DNA of 64,000 nucleotides from Parahalioglobus pacificus (GTDB lineage: Bacteria; Pseudomonadota; Gammaproteobacteria; Pseudomonadales; Halieaceae): assembly GCF_014652275.1 (NCBI RefSeq), contig NZ_BMYM01000002.1:372001-436000 (forward strand). The letters run 5' to 3'. Shown here piece by piece: positions 41,859 through 53,206 of the stretch. A program made the position numbers and the translations under genes. Below the pieces are notes generated by a model, which saw only the letters and a list, made by a program, of their open reading frames with translations, was not told where the DNA came from and did no database searches. Within the stretch, counting starts at the first letter, position 1. Each line of letters starts with the position of its first letter.

Positions 41859-43925
41859 CTAGACATCCGCATATCCAGTGTCAAGGTCACACCATCGCTC
41901 AATGATGGTACGCGTCGTATCGGGCGAGAAACTTTGGATGCTTTCAGCAACGCTTTCTGCGCAGCTCAATAAGTACTCATGCTCGGGGAAGGACGCGACT
42001 TTAAACGATGTGTAGCCTACTTGCTTTGTTCCGTGAACCACGCCAGGGCCGCGCAGCTTGAAATCTTGTTCAGCGATGTGGAAACCATCATTACTGTCCC
42101 GTATAACTCGCAATCGCGCATGGCTATTTGAGCTAAGGGGGTGTTTGAAAAGAAGCACACAGTAACTCTCTTCAGGCCCCCTGCCGACTCGACCACGCAA
42201 CTGATGCAATTGGGCCAGACCCAAGCGCTCAGGGTTCTCTATAACCATGATGCTGGCGTTGGGGACATCTACACCGACCTCAATCACCGTGGTGGCCACC
42301 AAAACGTCAATCTCACCAGCCTTAAAGGCGTGCATGGCAGTCAATTTGTCGCTTGGCTTCATTTTCCCGTGCACCAGCCCGACGGTAAGTTCAGGCAGTG
42401 CCTCATGGAGTGTTTTAAATGTGGCCTCAGCGGCTTGCAGATCAGACTCTTCGTCTTCGGTAATCTGGGTGCACACCCAATACGCTTGTTTACCGCTCTC
42501 ACAGGCGTCCTTGACGCGACTAGCCACCTGGTCTCGACGTGCGCTATCTATCAGCACGGTTGACACAGGCTTTCTGCCGGGCGGCAATTCGTCGATGATT
42601 GAGCAGTCGAAATTTGCGTACGCCACCATGAACAAAGATCGCGGGATCGGCGTTGCCGTCATCACGAGTTGATGTGGCTTGTATCCGCCATTGGCTTTTT
42701 CATTCAGTGATAGCCGCTGTTGGACACCAAATCGATGCTGCTCATCGACAATTACCATGCCCAAACTTTTAAAGGATACCTTCTCCTGAAAAATCGCGTG
42801 GGTGCCAATGAGTAGCTGTATTTGATTTTCTGCAATCTCTGACAAGATGCGCTCTCTTGCTTTCCCCTTCGTTCTCCCACTCAGCCAACCAACGTTCACC
42901 GGTAAATCCTTGAACCAAAGCTGAAAACTTGCCAGGTGTTGCTCAGCTAATAGTTCGGTGGGCGCCATAAATGCGACCTGAAACCCAGCCGAGACGACTT
43001 GCAATGTCGCCATTGCCGCCACGAGCGTTTTGCCAGAGCCAACATCCCCCTGTACGAGTCTCATCATTGGCTGTGTTTGGGAAAGCTCGGCGCAAATCTC
43101 GCTGACCACGCGTGACTGGGCATCGGTTGGTGTGAATGCGAGCGTTCTCGAAAATTCTTCAAGCAGTTTTGGCGCCACCGGCACCAATGGCGCATGATTA
43201 TTCTTCTGCAGCTGGCGTAAATGTTCACCAGCAAGTCGGTGAGCCGCAAGCTCCTCTACTATCAGCCGGATTTGCGCTGGATGCTTGCCCGCCGATAACA
43301 GCTCGAGCTGTGCATCGGCGGGTGGGTTATGCAGGTAATGCAGTGCGGAGACTAGATCAAAATCAGATTGTAGGTAGTTGCCGATAAGGTCGGCAGGCGG
43401 TCGATCTTGCAGTTGCTTAATGGCTTGTGAGCAAAGGTTACGCCATTGCTTCTGCCCAACACCTTCGGTGGTCGGGTATATCGCGGTTAGATGCTTATTG
43501 AGTGGTACATCGTCATCCTCTATAAGCTCATACTCGGGGTGATAAAATTCTAGGCCAGAACTGCCCCGCCGAGCCTGACCGAAGCAGCGTAATTTGACGC
43601 CGGGTTTCAAATTATTTTTCTGATGTGAAGAAAAGTAAAAGAAACGCAGTGTTACCGTACCTGTGCCGTCCTGCATTCGAATCACAAGGCTGCGTCGTTT
43701 GCCAAAAGCTATATCGGCTAACTTGATAGTACCTTCGACAACGATATCAGCATCAGTTTGGATGGCACCAATGGGCGTGATCCGTGTTCTGTCTTGATAC
43801 CGAAGTGGTAGGTGGAAGAGCACATCTTCAACGGAATAAATCCCCAGTTTTAGGAGCTTGCCAGCTAAGCTTGGGCCCACGCCGCGAAGAGAGGTAACGG
43901 GAATTTCGGCTAGCGGCTTACTCAT
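41859..43925 (-). CDS. recG: ATP-dependent DNA helicase RecG
   Basis: 688 residues. N-terminal wedge/OB domain (about 60-160), Walker A GDVGSGKT at about 293-300, Walker B-type VDEQHRFG, and the motor motifs VMTATPIPR, ATTVIEVGVDVPNA and QLRGRVGRG. RecG reverses stalled replication forks and processes Holliday junctions. It is the usual end of the gmk-rpoZ-spoT-recG block, but here separated from ridA by an opposite-strand gene. Rows I counted by hand are near 50% GC, below the flanks. Confidence 0.97.
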   Translation of the reverse strand: MSKPLAEIPVTSLRGVGPSLAGKLLKLGIYSVEDVLFHLPLRYQDRTRITPIGAIQTDADIVVEGTIKLADIAFGKRRSLVIRMQDGTGTVTLRFFYFSSHQKNNLKPGVKLRCFGQARRGSSGLEFYHPEYELIEDDDVPLNKHLTAIYPTTEGVGQKQWRNLCSQAIKQLQDRPPADLIGNYLQSDFDLVSALHYLHNPPADAQLELLSAGKHPAQIRLIVEELAAHRLAGEHLRQLQKNNHAPLVPVAPKLLEEFSRTLAFTPTDAQSRVVSEICAELSQTQPMMRLVQGDVGSGKTLVAAMATLQVVSAGFQVAFMAPTELLAEQHLASFQLWFKDLPVNVGWLSGRTKGKARERILSEIAENQIQLLIGTHAIFQEKVSFKSLGMVIVDEQHRFGVQQRLSLNEKANGGYKPHQLVMTATPIPRSLFMVAYANFDCSIIDELPPGRKPVSTVLIDSARRDQVASRVKDACESGKQAYWVCTQITEDEESDLQAAEATFKTLHEALPELTVGLVHGKMKPSDKLTAMHAFKAGEIDVLVATTVIEVGVDVPNASIMVIENPERLGLAQLHQLRGRVGRGPEESYCVLLFKHPLSSNSHARLRVIRDSNDGFHIAEQDFKLRGPGVVHGTKQVGYTSFKVASFPEHEYLLSCAESVAESIQSFSPDTTRTIIERWCDLDTGYADV

Positions 43926-43999
43926 TGCTGCGACTAGTCATGGCCTAATAATCTTCGACATGGGAGGATGCTGTCTCAACAGTTAAAACTCAAATAGCG

Positions 44000-44854
44000 A
44001 TGAACGAAAAAACAGTGGTTTTCATCGGCTCCGGTGATCTAGCTCTGCGCGCGGGTACCGCGCTGGCAGGGAGAGGCCTTACTGTAATCGGTGCGCGCCG
44101 GCGCAGCGAGTTCTTGCCACCCCCATTTCTTACCATTACCACCGATTACACGCAGCGGGGCGGGCTTGCAGCCTTGGAAGCTTTGCGACCGGATTACGTC
44201 GTAACCACTTTTAAGCCCACGTCACGCGATGTGGCTGGCTACGAGCGTGGATTTCTGTATGCCAGTCAAAATTTGTTGCAAGGGTTAGGTGACCACCGGC
44301 CTAGCCGCATTGTGTTTGTATCCAGTACCCGCGTTTATGCAGAGAAAGAAGGTGGTTGGGTCGATGAGAACAGCCCGCTGGCGCGGGGTGATGCCATGGC
44401 GGCAATGATGATAGCGGCAGAACAGACCTTACATGACTCGGATATACCATGCACCGCGCTGCGCTGTGCAGGGATTTACGGCGACCCCCGAGGGCGCTTG
44501 TTGTCACGTATTGCGGCCGGCCAACTATGCCCAGAGCAGCCCGTAAGCTACAGCAACCGTATCCATCGAGAGGACGTGTCTGCCTTTATCGAGTTCGCTA
44601 TTACCAGCGACTGCGAGGGCATGGAGCTTCACAGTGCTTATACACTCTGCGATGACTCATCGGTGCCGCAGCACGAAGTGGAGTGTTTTATCGCAGATTC
44701 CCTGGGTGTGCCGCAGGATCAGCGCCGCTTTGATGCCGCGCGTATGGTGAGCGGGCACAAACGATGCAATAACCAGTGTTTACGCGACAGCGGTTTCTCT
44801 CTTGCTTACCCGAATTACCGTGCGGGCTACGCGGCGGTCATCGCCAAGCGGTGA
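44000..44854 (+). CDS. NAD-dependent epimerase/SDR family protein, YeeZ-like
   Basis: 284 residues, extended-SDR-like Rossmann fold with N-terminal VVFIGSGDLALRAG as nucleotide site and RIVFVSSTRVYAE. The C-terminal MVSGHKRCNNQCLRDSGFSLAYPNYRAGYAAVI is close to the YeeZ family end. The substrate is unknown. It is the only plus-strand gene between 33.7 and 49.5 kb. Its stop codon (44852-44854) abuts the stop of ridA. Confidence 0.83.
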   Translation: MNEKTVVFIGSGDLALRAGTALAGRGLTVIGARRRSEFLPPPFLTITTDYTQRGGLAALEALRPDYVVTTFKPTSRDVAGYERGFLYASQNLLQGLGDHRPSRIVFVSSTRVYAEKEGGWVDENSPLARGDAMAAMMIAAEQTLHDSDIPCTALRCAGIYGDPRGRLLSRIAAGQLCPEQPVSYSNRIHREDVSAFIEFAITSDCEGMELHSAYTLCDDSSVPQHEVECFIADSLGVPQDQRRFDAARMVSGHKRCNNQCLRDSGFSLAYPNYRAGYAAVIAKR

Positions 44855-45238
44855 TTAGACGGCCAGGATTGCCTCGATCTCAATCGCGACACCTTTGGGA
44901 AGGCCAGCGACTTCCACGCAGGCTCTCGCGGGATAGGGCGGTTCAAAAAACTCCTGCATAACGGCGTTCACCGCAGCAAAGTCTCCCATGTCGGTCACAG
45001 AGATATTGATCTTGACGGCGCTGTTGAGATCACCACCGGCGGCCTCGGCGATAGCGGCAAGGTTCTTGAACACTTGCGTGGCCTGCGCGCTGATGTCCCC
45101 CTCTACCAAGGTCATGTCGCTAGGTACGAGAGGGATCTGCCCGGAAATCCATACGGTATTGCCGACTTTGACTGCTTGCGAGTAGGGGCCGATGGCCTCA
45201 GGCGCGTAGGGGGTTGAAATGATGGCGCGATTGCTCAC
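44855..45238 (-). CDS. ridA: RidA-family enamine/imine deaminase
   Basis: 127 residues from GTG 45238, which has AAGGAG seven to eight bases upstream; another GTG two codons earlier is too close to that site. YAPEAIGPYSQAVKVGNTVWISGQIP and YPARACVEVAGLPKGVAIEIEAI carry the family signature, including the substrate-binding Arg. It hydrolyses reactive enamines/imines from PLP enzymes. It lies 18-24 bases after spoT and shares its transcript. Confidence 0.95.
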   Translation of the reverse strand: MSNRAIISTPYAPEAIGPYSQAVKVGNTVWISGQIPLVPSDMTLVEGDISAQATQVFKNLAAIAEAAGGDLNSAVKINISVTDMGDFAAVNAVMQEFFEPPYPARACVEVAGLPKGVAIEIEAILAV

Positions 45239-45262
45239 GGGCACTCTCCTTGTAGCTGCCTA

Positions 45263-47380
45263 TCAGTTGGTGACGCGGCTGACACGACGGACAGAATCCA
45301 CGGTACGCAGGCGTTTCATAATACGGGCCAGGTGAACTCGGCTTTCAATCTGTATCTCCAGATCGACATAGGTGAACTGGTAGTCTTTGTCTTCGGTTGA
45401 GATTTTTTCGATGTTCACGCCCATGCTGTTGATGCGCGTTGCGAGTACCGCGATCATGCCGCGGCGGTTCTCGACTTCAATACGCAGCACGGCATCGTAT
45501 TCTCCCTCGACCTCGTCGTCCCAGCGCAGAGCCACCAGGCGCTCTCGGTTATCCCGCATGTCGCCCAGGTTTTTACAGGACTCGCGGTGCACCACGACGC
45601 CCTTTTCCGAGCTGAGGTAGCCCTCAATGGGGTCACCGGGAATGGGGTGGCAGCAGCGCCCATAGCTCACAACAAAGCCCTCGGTGCCACGAATGGCAAC
45701 CGGCGCGGCCTGGGTGTCTGAATCAGATTCGGTTTCCGTGGAACTCTGGCCCAGCAGCTGCTGAGCCGTGATGGTCGGCAGGCGGTTTGCCCGAGCGATG
45801 TCTTCCAGCAGGTCGTTGAGTTCGGCGTACTCGTTCTGCTGCAGATAGTCCGCAAGGTTTGTGTCTGACAGCTGATCCAGCCCGCTATCCTGGGCCACCA
45901 GCGCCTTGTCCAGCAGCCGTTTGCCCAGAGCCACAGAATCTTCCCGGGTTTGGTGTTTCAGGAAGTGGCGAATATTGGTGCGGGCCTTGGCTGTCACCGC
46001 GTAGTTGAACCACGAGGGATTGGGGCGAGCGCCGGGAGCGGTCAGAATCTCGACGGTTTGCCCGCTCTGTAAAGGCTCCGACAGGGGTGCCAGTCGGCGA
46101 TTGATACGGCAGGCCACGCAGCTGTTGCCCACGTCGGTGTGGACGCTATAGGCGAAATCCACGGCCGTGGCGCCGCGGGGTAATTCCAGGATTCTGCCCT
46201 TGGGCGTGAACACGTAGATCTCGTCCGGGAAGAGGTCGATCTTGACGCTCTCGATGAACTCCAGCGAGTTACCTGCGCGCTGCTGCATCTCCAACAGGCC
46301 CTGTACCCACTGGCGGGCTCTTGCGTGACTGCCACTGGCGCTTTGGCTGTCACTTTTATACAGCCAGTGTGCGGCGATGCCGTTGTTCGCCATCTCTTCC
46401 ATCTCGCGAGTGCGAATCTGGATTTCAATGGGCACACCGTGCATGCCCATCAGAACGGTATGCAATGACTGATACCCGTTGGCCTTGGGGATGGCGATGT
46501 AATCTTTAAATTCACCCGGTACTGGCTTATACAGGCTGTGCACGCTGCCGAGGACCCGATAGCAGGTGTCCACCGAGTCCACGATGATTCGAAACGCGTA
46601 GATGTCCATGATCTCGGAGAAGGACTTCTTCTTCGATTTCATCTTCTTGTAGATGCTGTAGAGGTGTTTTTCGCGGCCAATAACTTCTACGTCATGGCCC
46701 TCCTGCTCCAGCGTGCTCTCGATCTGGTGGCGTACCTTGTCCACCAGTTCCTTGCGATTACCTCGTGCCTTGAGCAGGGCCGCCGAAATTCGGCGGGCGC
46801 GCATGGGATACAGGGCAGAAAAGCCCAGGTCTTCATATTCCATGCGCACATTGTTCATACCCAGGCGCATGGCGATCGGCGCGTATATCTCGAGCGTCTC
46901 GTGCGCAATCCGGCGCGCCTTTCCCGTGGGCAGCACGCCCAGGGTGCGCATGTTGTGCAGTCGGTCAGCCAACTTCACCAGAATGACGCGGATGTCCCTT
47001 GCCATGGCCAACGCCATCTTCTGGAAGTTCTCAGCCTGCTTTTCCTCCAGCGTCGAGAACTCCATCTGCGTGAGCTTACTCACGCCGTCCACCAATTCGG
47101 CCACGGTGTCGCCGAACTGATCGCCAATGGCGGATTTGTCGATGCCAGTGTCTTCGATCACGTCATGGAGCATGGCGGCCATCAGGCTCTGATGGTCCAT
47201 GTGCATGTCGGCCAGAATGTTAGCCACGGCCAGGGGATGTGTAACGTAAGGTTCGCCGCTACGCCTTAGCTGCCCATGGTGGGCCTGCTCGGCGAAGTAG
47301 TAGGCGCGTCGGACCTGGGTGGATTGGTCCGGTTGCAGGTAGCTGCGCAGTGTGGAATCGAGGGCATCAATGGTTTGCAT
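45263..47380 (-). CDS. spoT: Bifunctional (p)ppGpp synthase/hydrolase SpoT
   Basis: 705 residues. The HD hydrolase domain shows HD at 72-73 and ED at 76-77 (HDVIEDTG) and RLHNMRTLG. The synthetase domain carries YAFRIIVDSVDTCYRVLG and KDYIAIPKANGYQSLHT; TGS (DEIYVFTPKGRILELP) and C-terminal ACT (VEVENRRGMIAVLATRI) domains follow. It controls the stringent alarmone. It is 44 bases downstream of rpoZ. Confidence 0.97.
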   Translation of the reverse strand: MQTIDALDSTLRSYLQPDQSTQVRRAYYFAEQAHHGQLRRSGEPYVTHPLAVANILADMHMDHQSLMAAMLHDVIEDTGIDKSAIGDQFGDTVAELVDGVSKLTQMEFSTLEEKQAENFQKMALAMARDIRVILVKLADRLHNMRTLGVLPTGKARRIAHETLEIYAPIAMRLGMNNVRMEYEDLGFSALYPMRARRISAALLKARGNRKELVDKVRHQIESTLEQEGHDVEVIGREKHLYSIYKKMKSKKKSFSEIMDIYAFRIIVDSVDTCYRVLGSVHSLYKPVPGEFKDYIAIPKANGYQSLHTVLMGMHGVPIEIQIRTREMEEMANNGIAAHWLYKSDSQSASGSHARARQWVQGLLEMQQRAGNSLEFIESVKIDLFPDEIYVFTPKGRILELPRGATAVDFAYSVHTDVGNSCVACRINRRLAPLSEPLQSGQTVEILTAPGARPNPSWFNYAVTAKARTNIRHFLKHQTREDSVALGKRLLDKALVAQDSGLDQLSDTNLADYLQQNEYAELNDLLEDIARANRLPTITAQQLLGQSSTETESDSDTQAAPVAIRGTEGFVVSYGRCCHPIPGDPIEGYLSSEKGVVVHRESCKNLGDMRDNRERLVALRWDDEVEGEYDAVLRIEVENRRGMIAVLATRINSMGVNIEKISTEDKDYQFTYVDLEIQIESRVHLARIMKRLRTVDSVRRVSRVTN

Positions 47381-47424
47381 GGTGTGTACCGGCGCGTCAG
47401 TGATGCCCTTTAGGTGGGCCCCGC

Positions 47425-47685
47425 TTACAGCGGCTCGCTGGCCTCCATGACTTCGGCCAGCTCTTCTTCGGCCTCAATTTCATCTTCGCGGGCGAGAATG
47501 TCGGGGGTAATCAGGCCATCGGCGATCTCGCGAAGGGCGATAACCGTGGGCTTGTCAGATTCTTCCTCGACCAGCGGGTCTTTGCCGCCCGTTGCCATTT
47601 GACGCGCGCGCTTGCTGGCCACCATGACCAGTTCGAAGCGGTTGGCAACATTTTCAAGACAGTCTTCTACAGTGACTCGAGCCAT
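47425..47685 (-). CDS. rpoZ: RNA polymerase subunit omega
   Basis: 86 residues beginning [30 protein letters not shown], the conserved omega core that also forms one ppGpp site on RNA polymerase. Gene order rpoZ-spoT links sensor target and alarmone enzyme. The 182-base gap to gmk upstream suggests its own promoter; an ATTATC at 47811-47816 (GATAAT on the minus strand) is a possible -10 without a clear -35. Confidence 0.97.
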   Translation of the reverse strand: MARVTVEDCLENVANRFELVMVASKRARQMATGGKDPLVEEESDKPTVIALREIADGLITPDILAREDEIEAEEELAEVMEASEPL

Positions 47686-47867
47686 GACTCATTTTTCCTA
47701 AAACATAAAGCTTGTGCCGGCCGCAGACAGACTGCGACAGGCGAATTCTAAAGTCCGGATGATGTGGCCCCCGGAGCTGGTGCAGCATCGCCGCACCCGA
47801 AGGACAGCGCATTATCGCTGAATTTTCAACCAATCGCCAGCCTGCGAGGGGCGTGAATACTGCCTGC

Positions 47868-49386
<1,519 letters not shown>

Positions 49387-49519
49387 TGAATGGTCTCCCC
49401 TGAATCAAGCGCCGAGTGTATCAGCTTGGCGAATACCCGCGCAGCAGGGAATGGCATTGCGTCTGTCTCTGGGCACTCGCTGGCGTATACTTCGCGCACC
49501 ATTACCCGGAGCAATTCCC

Positions 49520-50239
49520 ATGCAAAGACCCAGCGGTCGACAGCCCGACCACCTGCGCGATATCAGCATCACCCGCCACTTTACTAACCAGGCCGAAGGC
49601 TCCGTGCTGGTCGCGTTTGGTAACACCAAGGTGATTTGTAATGCATCGGTGGAGGAGGGTTTGCCGCGTTTCCTCCGTGGCAGTGGGCAAGGCTGGATTA
49701 CTGCGGAGTACGGCATGCTGCCGCGCTCCACGGGCACGCGTATGCGCCGTGAAGCCAGCAGTGGCAAGCAGGGTGGGCGTACGGTTGAGATTCAGCGCTT
49801 GATTGGTCGCTCGCTGCGCGCTGCGGTGGATTTGAAGAAGCTCGGTGAATTCACGCTGACCATTGATTGCGACGTAATTCAGGCTGACGGCGGTACGCGC
49901 ACGGCGTCCATTACCGGAGCCTGTGTGGCGATGGTGGATGCCATTAATCATTTGCAGCGGGAGAAGCTGATTACGACTGATCCGCTACTGCAAATGGTGG
50001 CCTCAGTTTCTGTGGGCGTTTACCAGGGCGTTCCGGTTCTTGATCTCGATTACCCGGAAGATTCCGCCGCCGAGACGGATATGAATGTGGTGATGGGCGA
50101 GGACGGCGGATTCATCGAGGTACAGGGGACGGCCGAGGGCGCCCCATTTGCTCGTGAAGAGTTGAATGCCATGCTGGATCTGGCAGCCAGTGGCATCACT
50201 GAGCTAATGGCCGCCCAAAAGGCGGCGCTGGCGGACTAG
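49520..50239 (+). CDS. rph: Ribonuclease PH
   Basis: 239 residues from ATG 49520, matching the E. coli length; the frame is open further upstream without family similarity. [23 protein letters not shown], then [21 protein letters not shown] and [20 protein letters not shown], are the RNase PH phosphorolytic core. It trims tRNA 3' ends. Its stop overlaps the end of the convergent crc gene by four bases. Confidence 0.97.
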   Translation: MQRPSGRQPDHLRDISITRHFTNQAEGSVLVAFGNTKVICNASVEEGLPRFLRGSGQGWITAEYGMLPRSTGTRMRREASSGKQGGRTVEIQRLIGRSLRAAVDLKKLGEFTLTIDCDVIQADGGTRTASITGACVAMVDAINHLQREKLITTDPLLQMVASVSVGVYQGVPVLDLDYPEDSAAETDMNVVMGEDGGFIEVQGTAEGAPFAREELNAMLDLAASGITELMAAQKAALAD

Positions 50240-51015
50240 GGCGACTGCACCTCGATGTCGTAATCCATAATCACAGGTGCGTGGTTGCTGAAGGTTTTGG
50301 CTGTGTAGATAGCGCCGTAGTCGATGGCATACTTCAGGCCTTGTGACACAAGGTGAAAGTCACTGCGCCAGCCGTTGCTGTTGCTGTCGCGGTCGCCCTC
50401 AGGCCACCAGGTGAACTCGTCTCGGTCGGAGTTTATCTCCCGGAAGGCGTCAACGTAGCCGCCTTCCAGCAGTTCATCCATCCACTGTCGCTCTTCAGCC
50501 CGAAAGCCGCTGCTATTGGCATTACGCTCGCTGTCCTGCAGGTCGTTGGGCGTATGGGCCAACTGCCAATTGCCGCACACGATGAACTCGCGACGCTTAT
50601 TGCGGACCTTCATTAGATGGTTCTGAAGCAAGCGCAGGAACTCGCTCTTGCGCTCCAGGCTCTCTGGTTCGTCATCCTTGGCATCGGGTACCAGCAGGCA
50701 GCCCACGCTCAGATTGTCGTAGTCGGCCTGAATGTACCGGCCTTCCATGTCGAAGTCGGCAAAGCCCAGGCCGGTCATGATGGCTTTGGGTAGCTGCTTG
50801 CAGTAAATCGCCACGCCGTTCGCCTTGCCGTCCACATCGTCAAAAAAGTAGGCGTTGTAGGCAGAGGGAAAGAAGAGATCTTCTTGTAGATCGTACTCCG
50901 AACAGCGCAAGTCCTGGATGCAGATAATGTCCGCGTCCTGCTCGTCCAGCCAGTCGTAGAGTCCCCGTTTGGCGGCATCTTTGATGCCGTCGGCGCTGAG
51001 ACTGATAATTCTCAT
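50236..51015 (-). CDS. crc: Crc-like protein (ExoIII-fold, catabolite repression control)
   Basis: 259 residues with the endonuclease/exonuclease/phosphatase fold. It occupies the rph-crc-pyrE position known from Pseudomonas and shares MRIIS, GLGF, GRY, QADYDN and FTWWP with Crc. Several ExoIII catalytic residues are changed: Asp35 in IQDLR where ExoIII has Glu, Asn149/Gln151 in GNWQLAH instead of Asp/Asn, Ser7 in place of the metal-site Asn, and Asn244 in SNHAP instead of Asp. A nuclease role is therefore unlikely. Crc in pseudomonads acts with Hfq in translational repression; that function here is inference. Confidence 0.85.
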   Translation of the reverse strand: MRIISLSADGIKDAAKRGLYDWLDEQDADIICIQDLRCSEYDLQEDLFFPSAYNAYFFDDVDGKANGVAIYCKQLPKAIMTGLGFADFDMEGRYIQADYDNLSVGCLLVPDAKDDEPESLERKSEFLRLLQNHLMKVRNKRREFIVCGNWQLAHTPNDLQDSERNANSSGFRAEERQWMDELLEGGYVDAFREINSDRDEFTWWPEGDRDSNSNGWRSDFHLVSQGLKYAIDYGAIYTAKTFSNHAPVIMDYDIEVQSP

Positions 51016-51060
51016 TCTTGGTCCCTTGTTCAGCGAGGATGTATCATACCGGAGCCTGAA

Positions 51061-51106
51061 GCCGGCGAATACTGCCTGCTAACACCGCAGGCAATCAGTA
51101 TCCGGC
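51061..51106. repeat. Imperfect inverted repeat in the crc-pyrE divergent region
   Basis: Left arm 51061-51079 (GCCGGCGAATACTGCCTGC) and right arm 51087-51106, which reverse-complements to GCCGGATACTGATTGCCTGC. They share the blocks GCCGG, ATACTG and CCTGC around a 7-base centre. The 14-mer GAATACTGCCTGCT of the left arm recurs at 47855-47868, at the end of gmk. It may be an operator, a cruciform or an element of a small repeat family. Confidence 0.5.
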
Positions 51107-51159
51107 CACCCGCCAATCGCGAGTGAGCCATGCTCTTCCTTTCTCCACCGAGATACCTC

Positions 51160-51801
51160 ATGCAAAGCTATCAAAAAGAATTCATTGAGTTGGCGCGGGG
51201 GCACGATGTGCTGCGTTTCGGCGAATTTACGCTCAAATCTGGCCGCGTAAGCCCCTACTTCTTCAACGCCGGGCTGTTTGCCAGCGGCGCCGCCCTGGCG
51301 GCACTGGGTCGGTGCTATGCCGACCGCATCGTGGATTCGGGGGTGGAGTTCGACGTGCTACTCGGCCCTGCCTACAAGGGCATTCCCCTGGCAGCGGCAA
51401 CGGCCGTTGCGCTGTCTGATCGCCACGGCCGTGATGTGCCCTTTGCCTATAACCGAAAGGAAGCCAAGGCACACGGGGAGGGCGGAATGCTGGTTGGCGC
51501 TCCGCTGGAGGGTAAGGTGTTGGTCATCGACGATGTGATCACGGCTGGTACCGCGGTGCGTGAGGTCATCACAATGATCGAGGAGGCCGGTGCCAGCCTG
51601 GCGGGGGTCGCGATAGGCCTGAACCGTCAGGAGCGGGGCGCCGGTGAGCTGTCGGCTATTCAGGAAATCGAGCAAGCCCATGGTATTCCGGTGCTGAGCA
51701 TCATCGATATGGCGCACATCATCGATTATCTGGAGTCTCAGGGAGACCCGGATGGTGCGCTTCAGGGCATGCAGGAATACCGCGGAAAATACGGGGTTTA
51801 G
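51160..51801 (+). CDS. pyrE: Orotate phosphoribosyltransferase
   Basis: 213 residues from ATG 51160 (exactly the E. coli length); a further ATG at 51130 would add ten unlike residues. [29 protein letters not shown] is the family start and [16 protein letters not shown] the PRPP-binding motif. It makes OMP in pyrimidine synthesis. It is divergent from crc. Confidence 0.97.
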   Translation: MQSYQKEFIELARGHDVLRFGEFTLKSGRVSPYFFNAGLFASGAALAALGRCYADRIVDSGVEFDVLLGPAYKGIPLAAATAVALSDRHGRDVPFAYNRKEAKAHGEGGMLVGAPLEGKVLVIDDVITAGTAVREVITMIEEAGASLAGVAIGLNRQERGAGELSAIQEIEQAHGIPVLSIIDMAHIIDYLESQGDPDGALQGMQEYRGKYGV

Positions 51802-51837
51802 CTTGTTCTGCCCTAGCGATGGTCCTATATTGGCGTG

Positions 51838-52494
51838 ATGATCGCCGGAAAAATCGCCATGTACCGGGGCGCATTGGCAGCATGTTTGTTGCTCCCTGTC
51901 GCCTCGGCCGCTAACTCCGAGCTCTATCGCTACACCAATGCCGAAGGCAATGTAGTGATAGACCATCGCGTGCCCCCTGAGTACGTGTCCGCCGGGTATG
52001 AGGTGCTGAATGAGCGCGGCGTAGTGATGCGCGTTGTGCCTCGCGAGCTCACCGAAGAAGAGCTAGCCAATCGCAGTGCCCAGGAGCGGCTTGAGGCAGA
52101 GGCACTGGAAGAGCAAAAGCGGCTGCGGGAGTGGGATGAGTCGCTTCTGCTCCGTTACAGCAGTATCGAAGACATCGAGGCGGCCCGGGAACGCGAGTTA
52201 CGTGACTTGCAGATTCGGGTGAGTATCCTCAAGAGCAACAAGCGCTCGCTGCGCCAGCAGGTTGAAACCTATCAGGCACAAGCCGCTGACCAAGAGCGAC
52301 TGGGCCGCAGTGTCGACGCTGCCCATCTGACGGCAATTGCCGATCTGCAGGGTGAAATCGAGAGCACAGACCGTTCAATCGCCGACCGCGAAGAAGAGAT
52401 AGACGCTGTACGCGCTTCGTTCCAGAAAGATATTGATCGCTTCGAGCAATTGCTGGAGGTGGTTGAGCTGCGTCGCAGCCTCGCCTCACAGTAA
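51838..52494 (+). CDS. DUF4124-domain periplasmic coiled-coil protein
   Basis: 218 residues, signal peptide at the N-terminus (ending at VASA), then a DUF4124 segment SELYRYTNAEGNVVIDHRVPPEYVSAGYEVLN and a long charged coiled coil with heptad-like pattern (about 70-205). The start is uncertain: GTG 51835, ATG 51838 or ATG 51859 (the last has GGAAAAA upstream and still keeps a signal peptide). Function unknown; the family is common in gammaproteobacteria. It ends two bases before the convergent slmA stop. Confidence 0.82.
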   Translation: MIAGKIAMYRGALAACLLLPVASAANSELYRYTNAEGNVVIDHRVPPEYVSAGYEVLNERGVVMRVVPRELTEEELANRSAQERLEAEALEEQKRLREWDESLLLRYSSIEDIEAARERELRDLQIRVSILKSNKRSLRQQVETYQAQAADQERLGRSVDAAHLTAIADLQGEIESTDRSIADREEEIDAVRASFQKDIDRFEQLLEVVELRRSLASQ

Positions 52495-52496
52495 GA

Positions 52497-53138
52497 CTAG
52501 CCCTGAGTAACGTAGCTGCCTGATTGGCCGGGCAGGGGCTGGCTCACCGCCTCACGGAAAAATGACTGCATCAAGACTTGCCACTGATCCTGCCATTCTG
52601 CAGTGGGTGAGCGCTTGAAATTACTACGAACAAACTGGGATATCCGGCCTTCTACCGCTGACATCAAAAGGTTCGCGGCAGCGTTCAGCGGGATCGTCGG
52701 CCTTAGCCCCTCCCGCATTTCCGCCTCCCGAATCACCTGACGCAACTGGGTTTCGAAGCGATCAAACAATTGCTGTACCCGTTGGTGCAGTCGCTCGGTT
52801 TCCCCAGCGAGGGCATCTCCGGTGAGGATGCGGGTAATGCCGGGATTACGCTCGGTAAATGCCAGTAGCAGCGTGAGCATTTTTTCGCAACGCTTGGCGG
52901 CCGTGGCTTCCTCGTTGAGGATGATATTGATGCGGGTGAACAGCGTGTCTTCGATGAACTCTATCAGCCCTTCGAACATTTTGGACTTGCTGGGGAAGTG
53001 CCGATACAGCGCCGCCTCGGAGACGCCTACCTCTCTTGCAAGGCCTGCGGTGGTGATGCGATTGCCCGGGTTGGCTTCCAGCATCTGCGCGAGAGCCTCG
53101 AGAATCTGCTGACGTCGCTGTGATCTTCTTGCTGGCAT
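52497..53138 (-). CDS. slmA: Nucleoid occlusion factor SlmA
   Basis: 213 residues, TetR-like. HTH at about 28-52 (ITTAGLAREVGVSEAALYRHFPSKSKMFEGLIEFIED), closely matching SlmA; the C-terminal part RISQFVRSNFKRSPTAEWQDQW is also typical. SlmA binds SBS sites and blocks FtsZ rings over the nucleoid. It is next to argB and pyrE-side genes, as in Pseudomonas-like gene order. Confidence 0.95.
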   Translation of the reverse strand: MPARRSQRRQQILEALAQMLEANPGNRITTAGLAREVGVSEAALYRHFPSKSKMFEGLIEFIEDTLFTRINIILNEEATAAKRCEKMLTLLLAFTERNPGITRILTGDALAGETERLHQRVQQLFDRFETQLRQVIREAEMREGLRPTIPLNAAANLLMSAVEGRISQFVRSNFKRSPTAEWQDQWQVLMQSFFREAVSQPLPGQSGSYVTQG

Positions 53139-53206
53139 GTCACCTGGGTACCGGACAGTAAGCTTTCATGCTATCCATTCACCGCCACTGCTGCAATAAG
53201 TCTGGC

